From positions 1-48,533 of IMG/VR virus record IMGVR_UViG_3300031841_002893: a DNA stretch of 48,533 nucleotides, one strand, 5' to 3'. The notes under the pieces were generated by a model that saw only the letters and a program-made list of their open reading frames with translations, made no database searches and had not been told where the DNA came from. The stretch is from a virus. Made by a program: the position numbers and the translations under genes. The stretch's first letter is position 1. The number at the start of each line of letters is the position of its first letter. This document shows positions 6,671-15,525 of this stretch, piece after piece.

Positions 6671-8626
6671 TTAAAATGCTGTGTTAGGGTCACCTAATGG
6701 AAGGTCACCAGTCATAGTGTCACCTGATGGAAGGTCATCAAGTACCATTGTTTTTTGTGTTCCCACTTTGAAGAATTTAAGCCTCCATTCCGCAAGTGGG
6801 CTTTTCCTAGTCTCAGGGTCAACAAAGTCTGCCTTATGCCAAAATTGCAATTCAACAGCCTCGTCTTCACCTCTCGTTACTTCGCCACCTTCATCGGTGT
6901 CTTTAACTTTATCAACATGCAACTGCGTAATCATCCATGTCTCAGGGTTCTTAACCTGTCTATGGATAACAAAAAAGTCATCACATCGGTTACCCCACAT
7001 AGCACCACCATCAATGTGTGCTTTGAATGGACGTGGAATATCACCGTTATCGTCTATCTTCATACGTCTTGATTCTGTAACCGAGTGAGCATTAACATAC
7101 ACACTACAATGGGTTTCAGAGAAAATACGAATAGCAGATATTGCTTTCATGTGATACTCATAACCTGACAGCCCTTGACCATATTCTTTATAGTCCATCA
7201 TCAACGAGTTGTAAGGGTCAATCATAAATCCTTTAATAGCAGGGTCTTTATCAATCATTACCCTACCAAATTCTAATACGTCATATATACTGTACATCTT
7301 ATCCTTACGAATAAAGTAAAAATGTTCATCAATAAACTTACGAGCCAGTTGTAACTGGGCTTGGCTACATTCTTTAACGCTCTTGCCAAGAACATAGTCC
7401 ATAAGATTTATCTTAATCTTTTCTATCTTGTTTTCTGGTGAATAGATAAGCCATTTCCAACCATGCTTGGCACTAGCAACAGCAGATAACCACCATACAA
7501 GGGTAGATTTACCAACGTTGTCATGTCCAAGAAACACAGAAAAGTTATTCTCCTTCAACCTAAAGTGCTTATCTAGTTCTGGAATACCTATAGGTAGACC
7601 CTGCTGCACACCATTAACGATAATATCCATCATCTTGCGGTCAGTCTCGTTACGGTCAATCAAGAATGTAAACCCTCTGTCCTCGCTCTCGTACTTATCA
7701 CGTAATAGCTGAACTTTAAATTCCTTCTCTATCTGCTCAATCTCATAGATAGGTTTGTGCTTACCTTCCTGTAAGCCATCCTCAATAGTATTGTAAGCCA
7801 TTTCCAAATCAGATGGACTTTTAGCTTTAATCCTATCACGCAACATCTTACGTGCGTCATCCTCTCTAACAAACTTGGATGCAATATAGCCACCCATTAA
7901 ATAGGATGCCTTAATTAAGGTACGGTGTTTATGACCATCCCTTGCACCATCAATCATCTTTGCAGCGATGGACAGCTTTTCAAAATCAGTTAAGCCTGTG
8001 CCTTTCTTAATAGCACCATCATCGGCATCACTCTCATTCTCCACCATGAATTTCTCATAGGGAGTTGCTTGCTTATTTATGTGAATATTAGCGTCATAGC
8101 TTATAAAACATACACGAGATTCATTAACACTAGTGCTGTCTACTTTAAGTCCTAAGCCTTGTAAATCATCAAGGATTGCTCGATAGTAGGCTCTATGCAT
8201 ATCTATGTCTGCAGGTATGCGATAGATAACTTTAAGACCATCACCACTAGGTGAAACGAATACAGAGTAAACGTGTTCATCGGTCATAAAGTGTTTCTTC
8301 CACTTATCTAACTCTGTTAGATGGTCTAAGTCAATTACACACAATCCACTATGCTCTGTAAGGGAGGGGTCATCACGATAGGATAGATACTTATTACCAG
8401 TTGCCCTGTTAACTTTCTCTATCCCATTACCACAATAACCTGCAAAGATAATCGCACCTAACTCTTTTTTAAGTGCTTCACGATTACCATCACCAACCCT
8501 AATTCTTTCTATTAGTTCCTTCAAGCCATTCTCGCCAGTACGGATTCGTTCAAGCACCTTATCTACATTAACTTTAGCAGGAGGTCTTGTTACTTTCTTA
8601 ATGTCTGGGAATACGCTTATATTCAT
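6671..8626 (-). CDS. primase-helicase (VirE-N/AEP-like primase plus RecA-fold helicase)
   Basis: A 651-residue replication protein with two recognisable parts. The N-terminal ~220 residues resemble the VirE/BT4734 N-terminal domain common in Bacteroidota elements, with LCVIDLDHL (a DxD metal motif of archaeo-eukaryotic primases) and VFVSPSGDGLKVIYRI. From about residue 340 a RecA-like ATPase domain follows: Walker A GHDNVGKST (about 366-374), a Walker B-like hydrophobic strand ending GFMIDPYNSL, and VYVNAHSVTESRR as the sensor strand. It probably primes and unwinds at the fork. Its stop/start region overlaps the upstream HD-hydrolase gene by one base. Confidence 0.8.
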   Translation of the reverse strand: MNISVFPDIKKVTRPPAKVNVDKVLERIRTGENGLKELIERIRVGDGNREALKKELGAIIFAGYCGNGIEKVNRATGNKYLSYRDDPSLTEHSGLCVIDLDHLTELDKWKKHFMTDEHVYSVFVSPSGDGLKVIYRIPADIDMHRAYYRAILDDLQGLGLKVDSTSVNESRVCFISYDANIHINKQATPYEKFMVENESDADDGAIKKGTGLTDFEKLSIAAKMIDGARDGHKHRTLIKASYLMGGYIASKFVREDDARKMLRDRIKAKSPSDLEMAYNTIEDGLQEGKHKPIYEIEQIEKEFKVQLLRDKYESEDRGFTFLIDRNETDRKMMDIIVNGVQQGLPIGIPELDKHFRLKENNFSVFLGHDNVGKSTLVWWLSAVASAKHGWKWLIYSPENKIEKIKINLMDYVLGKSVKECSQAQLQLARKFIDEHFYFIRKDKMYSIYDVLEFGRVMIDKDPAIKGFMIDPYNSLMMDYKEYGQGLSGYEYHMKAISAIRIFSETHCSVYVNAHSVTESRRMKIDDNGDIPRPFKAHIDGGAMWGNRCDDFFVIHRQVKNPETWMITQLHVDKVKDTDEGGEVTRGEDEAVELQFWHKADFVDPETRKSPLAEWRLKFFKVGTQKTMVLDDLPSGDTMTGDLPLGDPNTAF

Positions 8627-9099
8627 TATGAATTGATATTTTTAAGGGTTACGTATGCTTGGTGATACTTCTCTAGTCTTTCAATATTTACGTCATCGAA
8701 TGACTTTTGGCGAGTTATATCCATGTTGTGTTTTAGGTCAGCCAACTTAACAATCTTTGCTAAAGGATTGGCTGCTACACGTAGTATGTATTCTCTATAA
8801 GATTCGCTCTGTGGCTTCTTTGTCAATGCTACTACAGCATCAACCACAGTCTCGCTAAACAGCGTTCTAAGCGCACCTTCTGTCCATTCTGGGCAGTCTT
8901 CAAGCAAGTCATGCAGTAATGCTGTGCATTCTATATCCTTGTCATCAACTTGATGTCCATAAGAAATATATCCTCTTGCATTATTTGCAACTGTTACAAG
9001 GTGATTAATGTAAGGTAGACCTGCATTATCGGTCTTACCTGCGAATGCTTTTCTAACAATAATGTTAGCTAATCTACAAGGGTTGTCATCGTAACTCAT
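8626..9099 (-). CDS. HD-domain hydrolase, MESH1/SpoT (p)ppGpp hydrolase-like
   Basis: A 157-residue protein consisting only of an HD domain. Metal-site residues follow the MESH1/SpoT order: H33 in YINHL, H63-D64 in LLHDLLED, E67-D68, then D121 and N125 in KLADLKHNM. It has no synthetase, TGS or ACT domain, so it would be a stand-alone small alarmone hydrolase degrading (p)ppGpp or a related nucleotide. It lies between the replication protein and primase-helicase genes with 1-4 base overlaps, so it is expressed with the replisome. Other nucleotide phosphohydrolase substrates remain possible. Confidence 0.75.
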   Translation of the reverse strand: MSYDDNPCRLANIIVRKAFAGKTDNAGLPYINHLVTVANNARGYISYGHQVDDKDIECTALLHDLLEDCPEWTEGALRTLFSETVVDAVVALTKKPQSESYREYILRVAANPLAKIVKLADLKHNMDITRQKSFDDVNIERLEKYHQAYVTLKNINS

Positions 9100-9716
9100 A
9101 TCTTTTCTTTTAAGTAGTTATTAAGAAATTCTTTTCTGGTATAGCCTGTAGCCATTAACTTCTTGGCTAGCTTATCTGTTTCATCTGTCGCTCCGCTTAT
9201 GCCGTAGGAATTAAGTTCTTTAATTATTTTCTTTTGGTCTGCTGTGCTTACAACTTTCCAATTAGGTTTCTTAACCTCAACCTCAGCTAGATAACGCTTA
9301 AAGTTCGTAGGTCTATAAAGAGTATCTGCTCTTAGATACTTCTCATTCTCACCGTTTACCCATTCCTTATACTTTAAGTATGCAACAGCTTTCAGTTCAT
9401 CTGCTGTGTGTCCGTAGTTTACTCTGGCAGATATTAATTCCAAATAACCTTGTGGAACTTTATCAGGAGTAAACGCCTCTCTTTGTTTAAGTAGTTCGGT
9501 GTAGAGGTACGTTAGTACATCGGCAGCAATCTCAGGATGCTGTTCAACTGGCTTGCGTTCTTTCTTAGCACCTATGTCGAAGATAGTTTTATTGAACGCT
9601 ACTGATTTGGCTACGTTGTAGAAGATTATCTTAGAACAATGGTCGCATACGTGTACTTCAACTCTGTTGATTAAGTGTACAACGTCCGTTTCGCTCTTAC
9701 AAATCTTACATTTCAT
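9096..9716 (-). CDS. replication protein with zinc finger and Phg_2220_C-type domain
   Basis: A 206-residue protein. Residues 3-6 (CKIC) and about 24-27 (CDHC) form an N-terminal zinc ribbon. Residues about 85-145, with NYGHTADELKAV, KEWVNGENEKYLRADTLY and the following NFKRYL, match the conserved phage C-terminal domain (Phg_2220_C) found in DnaD-like replisome organisers and helicase loaders. A role in loading the primase-helicase encoded two genes downstream is a reasonable inference. It overlaps both neighbours by 4 bases (ATGA). Confidence 0.7.
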   Translation of the reverse strand: MKCKICKSETDVVHLINRVEVHVCDHCSKIIFYNVAKSVAFNKTIFDIGAKKERKPVEQHPEIAADVLTYLYTELLKQREAFTPDKVPQGYLELISARVNYGHTADELKAVAYLKYKEWVNGENEKYLRADTLYRPTNFKRYLAEVEVKKPNWKVVSTADQKKIIKELNSYGISGATDETDKLAKKLMATGYTRKEFLNNYLKEKI

Positions 9717-9880
9717 AACTCTATTGATTGTATGTCAGACGTTTTAATCATAAATGAACCATTAAGTTTATCATGGTACACCACTTTGTCTGTTTTGTTT
9801 TCAATGTTTTCTCTCATTGAATCGGCAAGTGCCTCTGTTACTGAATAAGACCTGCCGTCTTTTAGTTTTACTTTGAACAT
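9713..9880 (-). CDS. 55-residue protein, unknown
   Basis: This ORF starts MFKVKLKDGRSYSV and is predicted to form mostly short beta strands. Its stop overlaps the start of the replication protein (ATGA). It begins directly after the ssb terminator, so it is probably reached by read-through or a promoter not recognised here. Confidence 0.55.
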   Translation of the reverse strand: MFKVKLKDGRSYSVTEALADSMRENIENKTDKVVYHDKLNGSFMIKTSDIQSIEL

Positions 9881-9902
9881 ATTAAGTTGAATTTAGAGGT
9901 TA

Positions 9903-9930
9903 AAAAACCCCCACCGTAGTGGTGAGGGTC
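9903..9930 (-). terminator. rho-independent terminator after ssb
   Basis: Read leftward, ACCCTCACC pairs with GGTGGGGGT (8 bp with one mismatch, 5-nt loop), followed by a run of T. It separates ssb from the 55-residue gene. Confidence 0.8.
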
Positions 9931-9952
9931 AATAATTAAGATACGAATTACC

Positions 9953-10291
9953 CTAGAAAGGCAGGTCATCTTCTTCGTCTTCACCTGCAGGTACTGCAGC
10001 CTCTTGACCTTCAAGACCCCACACTTTCCAAGCATTTAAGTCAGTAAAGAATTTGTCATCGTACTCACGACTTTTCACATCGAAGGAAACCTCTACCTTT
10101 TTTCCTACTTTGTTGTACTTAAGGAATTTGTCTACCTTATCAGCACCAAAGATTGTGAACGCTACCGTCTTAGGATATTCACCATCTGTTTCAATGGCGA
10201 AAACTACTTTCGACCATGCACCGTTTGCGGATTCTCCTGTTACGATGTCCATAATTCTGGTTATTGTGCCAGTCACTTTTAAATCACTCAT
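9953..10291 (-). CDS. ssb: single-stranded DNA-binding protein, DUF3127-like OB fold
   Basis: A 112-residue protein with a beta-rich N-terminal domain (LKVTGTITRIMDI, then WSKVVFAIET and TVAFTIFG) like the DUF3127 OB-fold family of Bacteroidota, and an acidic tail EDEEDDLPF that ends in the hydrophobic tip typical of SSB proteins and docks partner proteins. It has its own strong promoter (10316-10347) and terminator, fitting high expression. It probably coats ssDNA at the phage fork and for ERF-mediated annealing. Confidence 0.75.
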   Translation of the reverse strand: MSDLKVTGTITRIMDIVTGESANGAWSKVVFAIETDGEYPKTVAFTIFGADKVDKFLKYNKVGKKVEVSFDVKSREYDDKFFTDLNAWKVWGLEGQEAAVPAGEDEEDDLPF

Positions 10292-10315
10292 AACTTTTAA
10301 ATTTGTTTTAGACTA

Positions 10316-10347
10316 CAAATATACGACACTAATTCGTAATATGCAAA
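10316..10347 (-). promoter_or_regulatory. strong Bacteroidota-type promoter for ssb
   Basis: Leftward TTTG (complement of 10344-10347), 20 bp, TATATTTG (complement of 10316-10323), about 25 bp before the ssb ATG. Confidence 0.85.
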
Positions 10348-10350
10348 TCG

Positions 10351-10767
10351 TTAATTTAATTTAGATTTGTACCGTAGGTACTTTTGATAATAATTAAGTG
10401 TTGCTTTAACTTTGTAACCTCTGTAGATACCACCGTTGTGATTTCTAACAAGGATTTCCTCTGTAGGTTGCTTTCCTGTACGTTTCTCGTACAATTCTGC
10501 TCCCATCTGCATGTACAGGCTTGTTACTTCCTCTGCACACTCGACTCTAAACATCTGGTCATGTGTGTAGTTAGTACCAAAGTACCTGTTTACATCTTGT
10601 ACCGCTCGCCATTGAATTTGCAATACTCCGTAGCTATCTCCATTATCCCCGATTAGTTCGGGTTGGTTGTTGGTTTCTACGTGCTTAAGCACTTCAATAA
10701 TTTCCTTGTACTCATTTGCATTAGCTTTCATTGCTAATAACATGCAAACAATTAAACACTTTCTCAT
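10351..10767 (-). CDS. exported lytic-transglycosylase-like protein
   Basis: A 138-residue protein with an N-terminal signal sequence (MRKCLIVCMLLAMKANA). The mature part resembles the SLT/lysozyme-like fold: a candidate catalytic Glu at residue 31 (HVETNNQP), then GDNGDSYGVLQIQW, equivalent to the GxxYGxxQI signature of soluble lytic transglycosylases, and RNHNGG later. It would cut peptidoglycan in the periplasm. It lies in the early arm, away from the holin-amidase pair at 35.7-37.1 kb, so it may act in entry or wall remodelling, or as a signal-exported endolysin. Confidence 0.65.
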   Translation of the reverse strand: MRKCLIVCMLLAMKANANEYKEIIEVLKHVETNNQPELIGDNGDSYGVLQIQWRAVQDVNRYFGTNYTHDQMFRVECAEEVTSLYMQMGAELYEKRTGKQPTEEILVRNHNGGIYRGYKVKATLNYYQKYLRYKSKLN

Positions 10768-10816
10768 AAAATAGATTTGGTTATCACTTGGGCATAGCCC
10801 CTACCATTACGGCAGC

Positions 10817-11311
10817 TTATCTTGTGTATAAAGGGAATACATAAATTGAACTCCCATACTTTGAAAAATTCCTTTCGCTAATAACAACTTGGATTTTCTC
10901 ACGATGACCTTGCATTAGTAAGTCTAAGAAATCTTGATAGAAGTACATCCCTCCATTTTCACTTGCAAACACTTTATAATGCTCAACAGTTCCATCTTCT
11001 CTTTTAACTTTGATAGTTCCATGTGCGCTTGTGTATGTTAGTGTTGCAGCAGGTGGTGTGGCATAGTCATATACATCTAAACTTCCTTTAAGGTTTGTTT
11101 CGATATTTTCATAGTCAAAATCAACTACAACCTTAGCAGCCGTTTTAGAATTACTAGTTGCGCTATTTGAGAATAGCCCTGTAGTTATTAAACGTAATGC
11201 TTTTTCTCCTGTAGGGTCTCCAAAATCATCTTTGTAGGTTACAGTTTCCCATGTTTGTGCAAATGTCACTGTGGCAAACAGTAAAGCTACTGCCATCATT
11301 AAATTTCTCAT
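10817..11311 (-). CDS. exported protein of unknown function
   Basis: 164 residues with a clear signal peptide (MRNLMMAVALLFATVTFAQ). The mature part is predicted soluble and beta-rich. No lipobox and no enzyme motif were found. A short GGGC/GCCC hairpin lies between it and the following transglycosylase-like gene. Another example of an exported protein in this arm. Confidence 0.6.
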   Translation of the reverse strand: MRNLMMAVALLFATVTFAQTWETVTYKDDFGDPTGEKALRLITTGLFSNSATSNSKTAAKVVVDFDYENIETNLKGSLDVYDYATPPAATLTYTSAHGTIKVKREDGTVEHYKVFASENGGMYFYQDFLDLLMQGHREKIQVVISERNFSKYGSSIYVFPLYTR

Positions 11312-11335
11312 AATTGAATTTGGATTAAATTAATA

Positions 11336-12106
11336 TTAAAGTTCTAAATATTCGTAATATTGTTCTACATTTTCTGTAGGGGTTTGACCGTAGTACATTT
11401 CTAACTTCTCTAAGCCCCACTTAACACGCTCCTCAGCCTGTTGCAGGGTCTCAGGGCTTACATCATATATGCCTAGTCTTCCATTAGATTTGTCAATAAC
11501 ATAGAACCTTACAGGCATCCCAAACAGTTCTTGATATATGTAAGCCTGTGTGTGATAACCATATTGTTTAAAGTTCTTCTTGAATTGTGAGAGTGACCTA
11601 GTTGTTTTAAAATCAGCCACAAACCCAAGAGTGTTATTAATCCTGTCAGCCTTACCTTTAAATTGGTAACCAAACAGTTCGCCTATCATTGGTTCTTCTA
11701 CCTCAAACGGTTTCCTATGGTCTTGAAGACCCTCACGAAAGTCAGGGTTAAGTTCCACCTTACGTGCAAGACCTTCCAACTCTACAATCTCTTTCTTCAA
11801 GAGAAACATAGGTTTTGGAAAGCCATCAATAGTATGCTTTTCTACAATTTCCTTATAAGCTGTTGTGTTTCTGGTAGTTGCATCAACAACAATCATACTG
11901 TCTACATTATCAGGTTCAAGAACTCTAAGGTGTAGCCATTTACCCTTAAGGTAATCAGCATTGTCATCATACTGTATCTTACCATATAGGTCTGGGTTAT
12001 TACATAGCACATTAATGTCTGAATTAGATATGAACCTACTCCCTAGTTCACCGAAATAGTTAGCATCATCACGTAGGAGTTCTATAATCTCATCATGTTC
12101 TTCCAT
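11336..12106 (-). CDS. RecB-like PD-(D/E)XK exonuclease
   Basis: A 256-residue phage exonuclease of the Cas4/RecB-like PD-(D/E)XK superfamily. The core is visible near residues 146-190: GYQFKGKADRI with the metal-binding Asp, VADFKTTRSLSQF (D-x-K) and YGYHTQAYIYQEL, the QxxxY helix typical of the RecB group. It is encoded 5 bp downstream of an ERF annealing protein, the usual pairing for a phage recombination system in which the nuclease resects ends for annealing. Confidence 0.8.
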   Translation of the reverse strand: MEEHDEIIELLRDDANYFGELGSRFISNSDINVLCNNPDLYGKIQYDDNADYLKGKWLHLRVLEPDNVDSMIVVDATTRNTTAYKEIVEKHTIDGFPKPMFLLKKEIVELEGLARKVELNPDFREGLQDHRKPFEVEEPMIGELFGYQFKGKADRINNTLGFVADFKTTRSLSQFKKNFKQYGYHTQAYIYQELFGMPVRFYVIDKSNGRLGIYDVSPETLQQAEERVKWGLEKLEMYYGQTPTENVEQYYEYLEL

Positions 12107-12111
12107 ATCTA

Positions 12112-12741
12112 TTACTTTTTTAGTATACCTGATTTAGCGTCAGCTAATGCCTTTAGAACATCTTCTTTAACCATACTATCTGCATACTTGGGTAGGTATT
12201 TCTCTACCTGTGCAAATTTACCTTCTGCAATAGCCGTATTAAACTTTTTGGCTTCTTCTGGTGTCATAGCCTTAAGTCTCGCAGTTGCAGGCTTGGCAGG
12301 TGCTTTTGCTAAGTCCTTACCATGTGTGTTAGTGCCATCAGGGTCTTTGGTGTCATCCAATAGCAACAGGTTACCTAATGCATACTTCTTAGCATAGCTA
12401 CTCGCTGCCCCTGTACGTTGTGGCATTTGCATACCCTTAGCTTGAAAGTCAATTAATGCTTGACCACTTACAGATAAACTTTCCTCTGTCTCGCAGTCCA
12501 TTATAGTAGCCAATGATTGTATATATACCAATGGAGTATCCACTGCTTCAACAATAGGAATCATAGTATCATTTACTGTAAACAGTACATCATACTTAAG
12601 TTCGTAAGGCTTGATAGCTTCTAATATATCCTCTGCTGAACGGTAGTAATACTTACCAAAAGCATTGTATTGGCTTTTGTTTACTTTAATTTCTTGTTGG
12701 ATTTTAGACAGTTTTTGTCTAATGTTTAACTTGTTTGCCAT
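12112..12741 (-). CDS. erf: ERF-family single-strand annealing protein
   Basis: 209 residues. The N-terminal ~130 residues match the ERF recombinase fold: KYYYRSAEDILEAIKP, then SLATIMDCETEESLSVSG, then the diagnostic GAASSYAKKYALGNLLLLDD. The C-terminal third is a linker with a lysine- and alanine-rich helical tail. It anneals complementary ssDNA, probably with the adjacent exonuclease and the phage SSB. Confidence 0.85.
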   Translation of the reverse strand: MANKLNIRQKLSKIQQEIKVNKSQYNAFGKYYYRSAEDILEAIKPYELKYDVLFTVNDTMIPIVEAVDTPLVYIQSLATIMDCETEESLSVSGQALIDFQAKGMQMPQRTGAASSYAKKYALGNLLLLDDTKDPDGTNTHGKDLAKAPAKPATARLKAMTPEEAKKFNTAIAEGKFAQVEKYLPKYADSMVKEDVLKALADAKSGILKK

Positions 12742-12757
12742 TTGTTATTTTTAAGGG

Positions 12758-13111
12758 TTAAAGAAAATCTTTTGGTGAACCAAATATATCGCCTAGTAAA
12801 TCTGTATCAGGATTACCCTGTTCCATAAATTCAATTAATTCTTCGGGGTCTACAATACCAGAATCAAGGAGTCTCTCCATCTTATATCTAAGGTAACCTG
12901 CCTCTGACGCAGAGTCCATAAATAATGCTACCATTTCACCATGTGTAAAATCCTTGTAGTCATCACACATTTTCTTACTGTCTAAGATTTCATCTACAGT
13001 TAGACCTTTCTTAGATTCTACGATTGCTGCTAGTTTAGCATCAGTCTTGGCTTTATCCACACCTAAGTGTTCAGCCATATCATCTGGTATTTGAAGTTTT
13101 TTTATTTGCAT
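12758..13111 (-). CDS. conserved acidic protein, unknown
   Basis: 117 residues from the ATG at 13111 (MQIKKLQIPDDMAEHLG). A longer frame starting at TTG would begin inside the promoter, so it is rejected. The protein is acidic and helical and ends in SPKDFL. As first gene of the ERF-exonuclease unit it could be a recombination accessory protein, on position only. Confidence 0.6.
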   Translation of the reverse strand: MQIKKLQIPDDMAEHLGVDKAKTDAKLAAIVESKKGLTVDEILDSKKMCDDYKDFTHGEMVALFMDSASEAGYLRYKMERLLDSGIVDPEELIEFMEQGNPDTDLLGDIFGSPKDFL

Positions 13112-13129
13112 AATATTTGATTTAGTGTA

Positions 13130-13161
13130 CAAATGTACGGATTATTATTCTAATTTCCAAA
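13130..13161 (-). promoter_or_regulatory. promoter of the recombination unit
   Basis: Leftward TTTG (complement of 13158-13161), 20 bp, TACATTTG (complement of 13130-13137), 19 bp before the ATG at 13111. Confidence 0.85.
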
Positions 13162-13178
13162 TCGCTTGGATTCGTTAA

Positions 13179-13391
13179 TTATCTAATTATTTTTCTAACC
13201 AATTCTGCTGACCAATCAGCCAGTTCCTCTTTGTATTGTTCCTCGCTTTCAAAGTCTTTCTCAACATAAGGTAGAACCTTACCTATTGCTTCTGCTTTTG
13301 AAGTTGCTTCAACTACTTCCGTGTAATATGCGCTTGCTGATTCTCTACTACAGCCATCGCCTTCCCAAAATACTAAATATAATTTTTCCAT
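13179..13391 (-). CDS. 70-residue protein, unknown
   Basis: Starts MEKLYLVFWEGDGCSRE, a single beta strand followed by acidic helices. It may be a small alpha/beta fold. It follows the 164-residue gene with a 2-base gap and precedes the recombination-unit promoter. Confidence 0.6.
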   Translation of the reverse strand: MEKLYLVFWEGDGCSRESASAYYTEVVEATSKAEAIGKVLPYVEKDFESEEQYKEELADWSAELVRKIIR

Positions 13392-13393
13392 GA

Positions 13394-13888
13394 TTATGAA
13401 TTTAATTTCTCCTCAATAGAGGAAATGTTATCGATTAACTCTAACCTACGTCTACGCCAATGTGTCATAAGAGAATCGTTGCGTTGTTCGTTTGCATTGT
13501 CAATCTTCTTGTTATACTTAGCCAAACGCATTTTGTCTCTAGCTATCTGTTGTGTGTCAACGGCTGCAAGCCATCCCTTCCTTTCAAACAAAGCTATCTC
13601 TGCGTTAGATGCATGCTTGTAGTAGTCAGATGTGTTAGTACGGAACAGTTCATATAGACCTGTCTTTTCTGTGTACTGTATCTTATAGCCACGCCTAAGC
13701 ACAGACTTTTCAACAATCTCTGTCCTATCAGTTTCTGTATTTCGTTGCTTAACAATCATTATCTCCCTTACAGGTGACGTTTTCATAGCGTCCATCCAAA
13801 TATCCATGAGAGTGGTTTGTTTGTCTAATATACGTTGCATAAAGGTATCAGTAAATACCGCTCGTGCCTCTGCCTGTGTCTTAGTCAT
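13394..13888 (-). CDS. conserved helical phage protein, unknown
   Basis: 164 residues, helical, basic and Arg-rich toward the C terminus (MTHWRRRRLELIDN). It overlaps the stop of the upstream gene by one base. No catalytic motif was seen. Co-transcribed with the MoxR-like unit. Confidence 0.6.
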   Translation of the reverse strand: MTKTQAEARAVFTDTFMQRILDKQTTLMDIWMDAMKTSPVREIMIVKQRNTETDRTEIVEKSVLRRGYKIQYTEKTGLYELFRTNTSDYYKHASNAEIALFERKGWLAAVDTQQIARDKMRLAKYNKKIDNANEQRNDSLMTHWRRRRLELIDNISSIEEKLNS

Positions 13889-14241
13889 TAGATTATTTCT
13901 TTTAACTTGATTAAAAACTCTACCAAAGGTCTCATGTTCTCTAATTTCTCACGAAACTTTTCCTCTTTATCCTTTGGTATCTTTATGTCTTGCTCTCTTT
14001 GAGACAGAAATATATCTTTAGACCTAATAAGTCCACCACCAAATAGGTAATCCCTATCTCTAGTGTCCTTGTCCATTTCCATGCAGATACCCCACATAAT
14101 ATCCACCGCAGATTTTAACTGCTCTGGTGTTAGCTTAAGGTCTGATATTTTACCATACCCTGCATAGTCATATCCTTCCTGCTCTTGTTTAGCCTTAGAG
14201 GAAATCTTCGTAAGAAGACTGTCCAGTTCCTTTTTGTCCAT
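13888..14241 (-). CDS. helical protein, unknown (start uncertain)
   Basis: 117 residues from the ATG at 14241 (MDKKELDSLLTKI). The reading frame is open to 14310, but earlier starts would overlap the upstream gene, which ends at 14195, by much more. Even the preferred start overlaps by 47 bases, and 14250 is a near alternative. Highly charged and predicted helical. No recognised domain. Confidence 0.55.
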   Translation of the reverse strand: MDKKELDSLLTKISSKAKQEQEGYDYAGYGKISDLKLTPEQLKSAVDIMWGICMEMDKDTRDRDYLFGGGLIRSKDIFLSQREQDIKIPKDKEEKFREKLENMRPLVEFLIKLKEII

Positions 14242-14683
14242 CTTTCCCATCTTTATCTGTTTTATTATCGTTAACTGCATCTGTATATTCATTGTTGAGT
14301 TCTTCAACATATTCGTTACTAATACCTAGTATGTTACCTACACCCATTGATATTAGGTTGACTGCGTACTTAATAGCAGCAGCTAATCCTTCTTCAAGGT
14401 CACCTTCTAGTTCCCCTTCAATCTCGCCTTGATTTTTTACGATTTGAATCATGTTCATCAAAGCAGAACCTGTTGAGCGCAATAGCCTCAATTTCTCTGC
14501 AAAGATTTCTTTAGGGTTTCTACCCTTTTCGCTTGCAAACGCCAAGCCTGTTGTAAGGGCTAAGGTTAGACCTTTGTAGTCACCTTCGGCATCACATTGA
14601 ATAATCTTTATATTACTCGTGTCCATGCCTTTTTCCTCAGCCTCGTACTCTATTTCTATTACAAATTTAGCTTTTTTCCTCAT
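14195..14683 (-). CDS. acidic helical protein, unknown
   Basis: 162 residues. The N-terminal half begins MRKKAKFVIEIEYEAEE. Then comes a Gly/Glu-rich linker (EGELEGDLEEG) and an alanine-rich helix with NLISMGVGNILGI, followed by a disordered Lys/Asp/Gly tail. It overlaps the upstream 279-residue gene by 4 bases, so it is tied to the MoxR-associated module. Confidence 0.6.
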   Translation of the reverse strand: MRKKAKFVIEIEYEAEEKGMDTSNIKIIQCDAEGDYKGLTLALTTGLAFASEKGRNPKEIFAEKLRLLRSTGSALMNMIQIVKNQGEIEGELEGDLEEGLAAAIKYAVNLISMGVGNILGISNEYVEELNNEYTDAVNDNKTDKDGKDGQKGTGQSSYEDFL

Positions 14684-15519
14684 CTTTGTTGTTTTTGTAA
14701 TTGTTCAGCCACAGCTTCCTTAGCTATAGCTACTGGGTCAATATCCTTCCTGCTATATACATCAGGCATAAATATTACCTGCTCTTGTGGAGGTAGTATT
14801 TTAGTCAATGCTTTGCCCACCTTGTTCTTACCAAACGTACCATCAGGACAACTACCGTACCCTTGTGACCACATGCTTGTAGTCTCTAGCCACTTGAACC
14901 AGAACCTTCTAAAGAAAGCAGGGTTGTAAGCAAACGCTAGGTTGTTAAGCACAAAGCGTTCATCGGTGTCCTTGATGTTTACTAATACCATATTAGTAGT
15001 ATGTTTATTTATGCTATCAAACACACCAACTAACTTTACGTTAAAGGTACGATTTAATATTGCGATGGTTTCTAATATCTTAGAAGTGTACTCCATAGCA
15101 TCCTCACCGCTTACGTCAGCCAAGTATGTTAGCTTGGTATATACAGTCAATGGTGCTTTGTTACGATATGAATCATCGTAGAAAGTTACCATAGTGTCAG
15201 GCACTCCTTGTAAGAAACGCCCGACATCTACGGCATGTCCAACCAGAGAGTGTTCGACATTGATGAGAGTGGAGTCTGTTTGCAGGTAGTCTTGCATGTT
15301 CTTAATACCTGCATCCCAACCATGCTTTGCATATTTGACTGCCGTTTCCCACGTATCTGTGCCAGACCATCCACCTTCCGAGCATTCTTTCTTAGAAGAT
15401 TCTTCTTTGCAATTTTCATGCTTTGGTGTAGTTGTACCAAAATTGATAAACTCACCATATCCAAAGACAGCATATTTAATATCGCCTACGCTTAACATTC
15501 CGTTTTCATCTACAGTCAT
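14680..15519 (-). CDS. MoxR-associated phage protein (DUF7192-like)
   Basis: 279 residues. The central stretch GHAVDVGRFLQGVPDTMVTF, followed by two alternating hydrophobic strands and ILNRTFNVKLVGVFDSI, is the pattern I associate with a phage family (DUF7192, from memory) that regularly sits beside MoxR-type ATPases. An alpha/beta fold resembling a degenerate VWA domain is plausible but not shown. It begins 6 bases after the ATPase gene ends. Confidence 0.55.
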   Translation of the reverse strand: MTVDENGMLSVGDIKYAVFGYGEFINFGTTTPKHENCKEESSKKECSEGGWSGTDTWETAVKYAKHGWDAGIKNMQDYLQTDSTLINVEHSLVGHAVDVGRFLQGVPDTMVTFYDDSYRNKAPLTVYTKLTYLADVSGEDAMEYTSKILETIAILNRTFNVKLVGVFDSINKHTTNMVLVNIKDTDERFVLNNLAFAYNPAFFRRFWFKWLETTSMWSQGYGSCPDGTFGKNKVGKALTKILPPQEQVIFMPDVYSRKDIDPVAIAKEAVAEQLQKQQR

Positions 15520-15525
15520 AATATA

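Noticed and set aside
12095-12397. Plus-strand ORFs opposite the ERF and ATPase genes
   Set aside because: Shadows of well-supported minus-strand genes, with no own leader or promoter.
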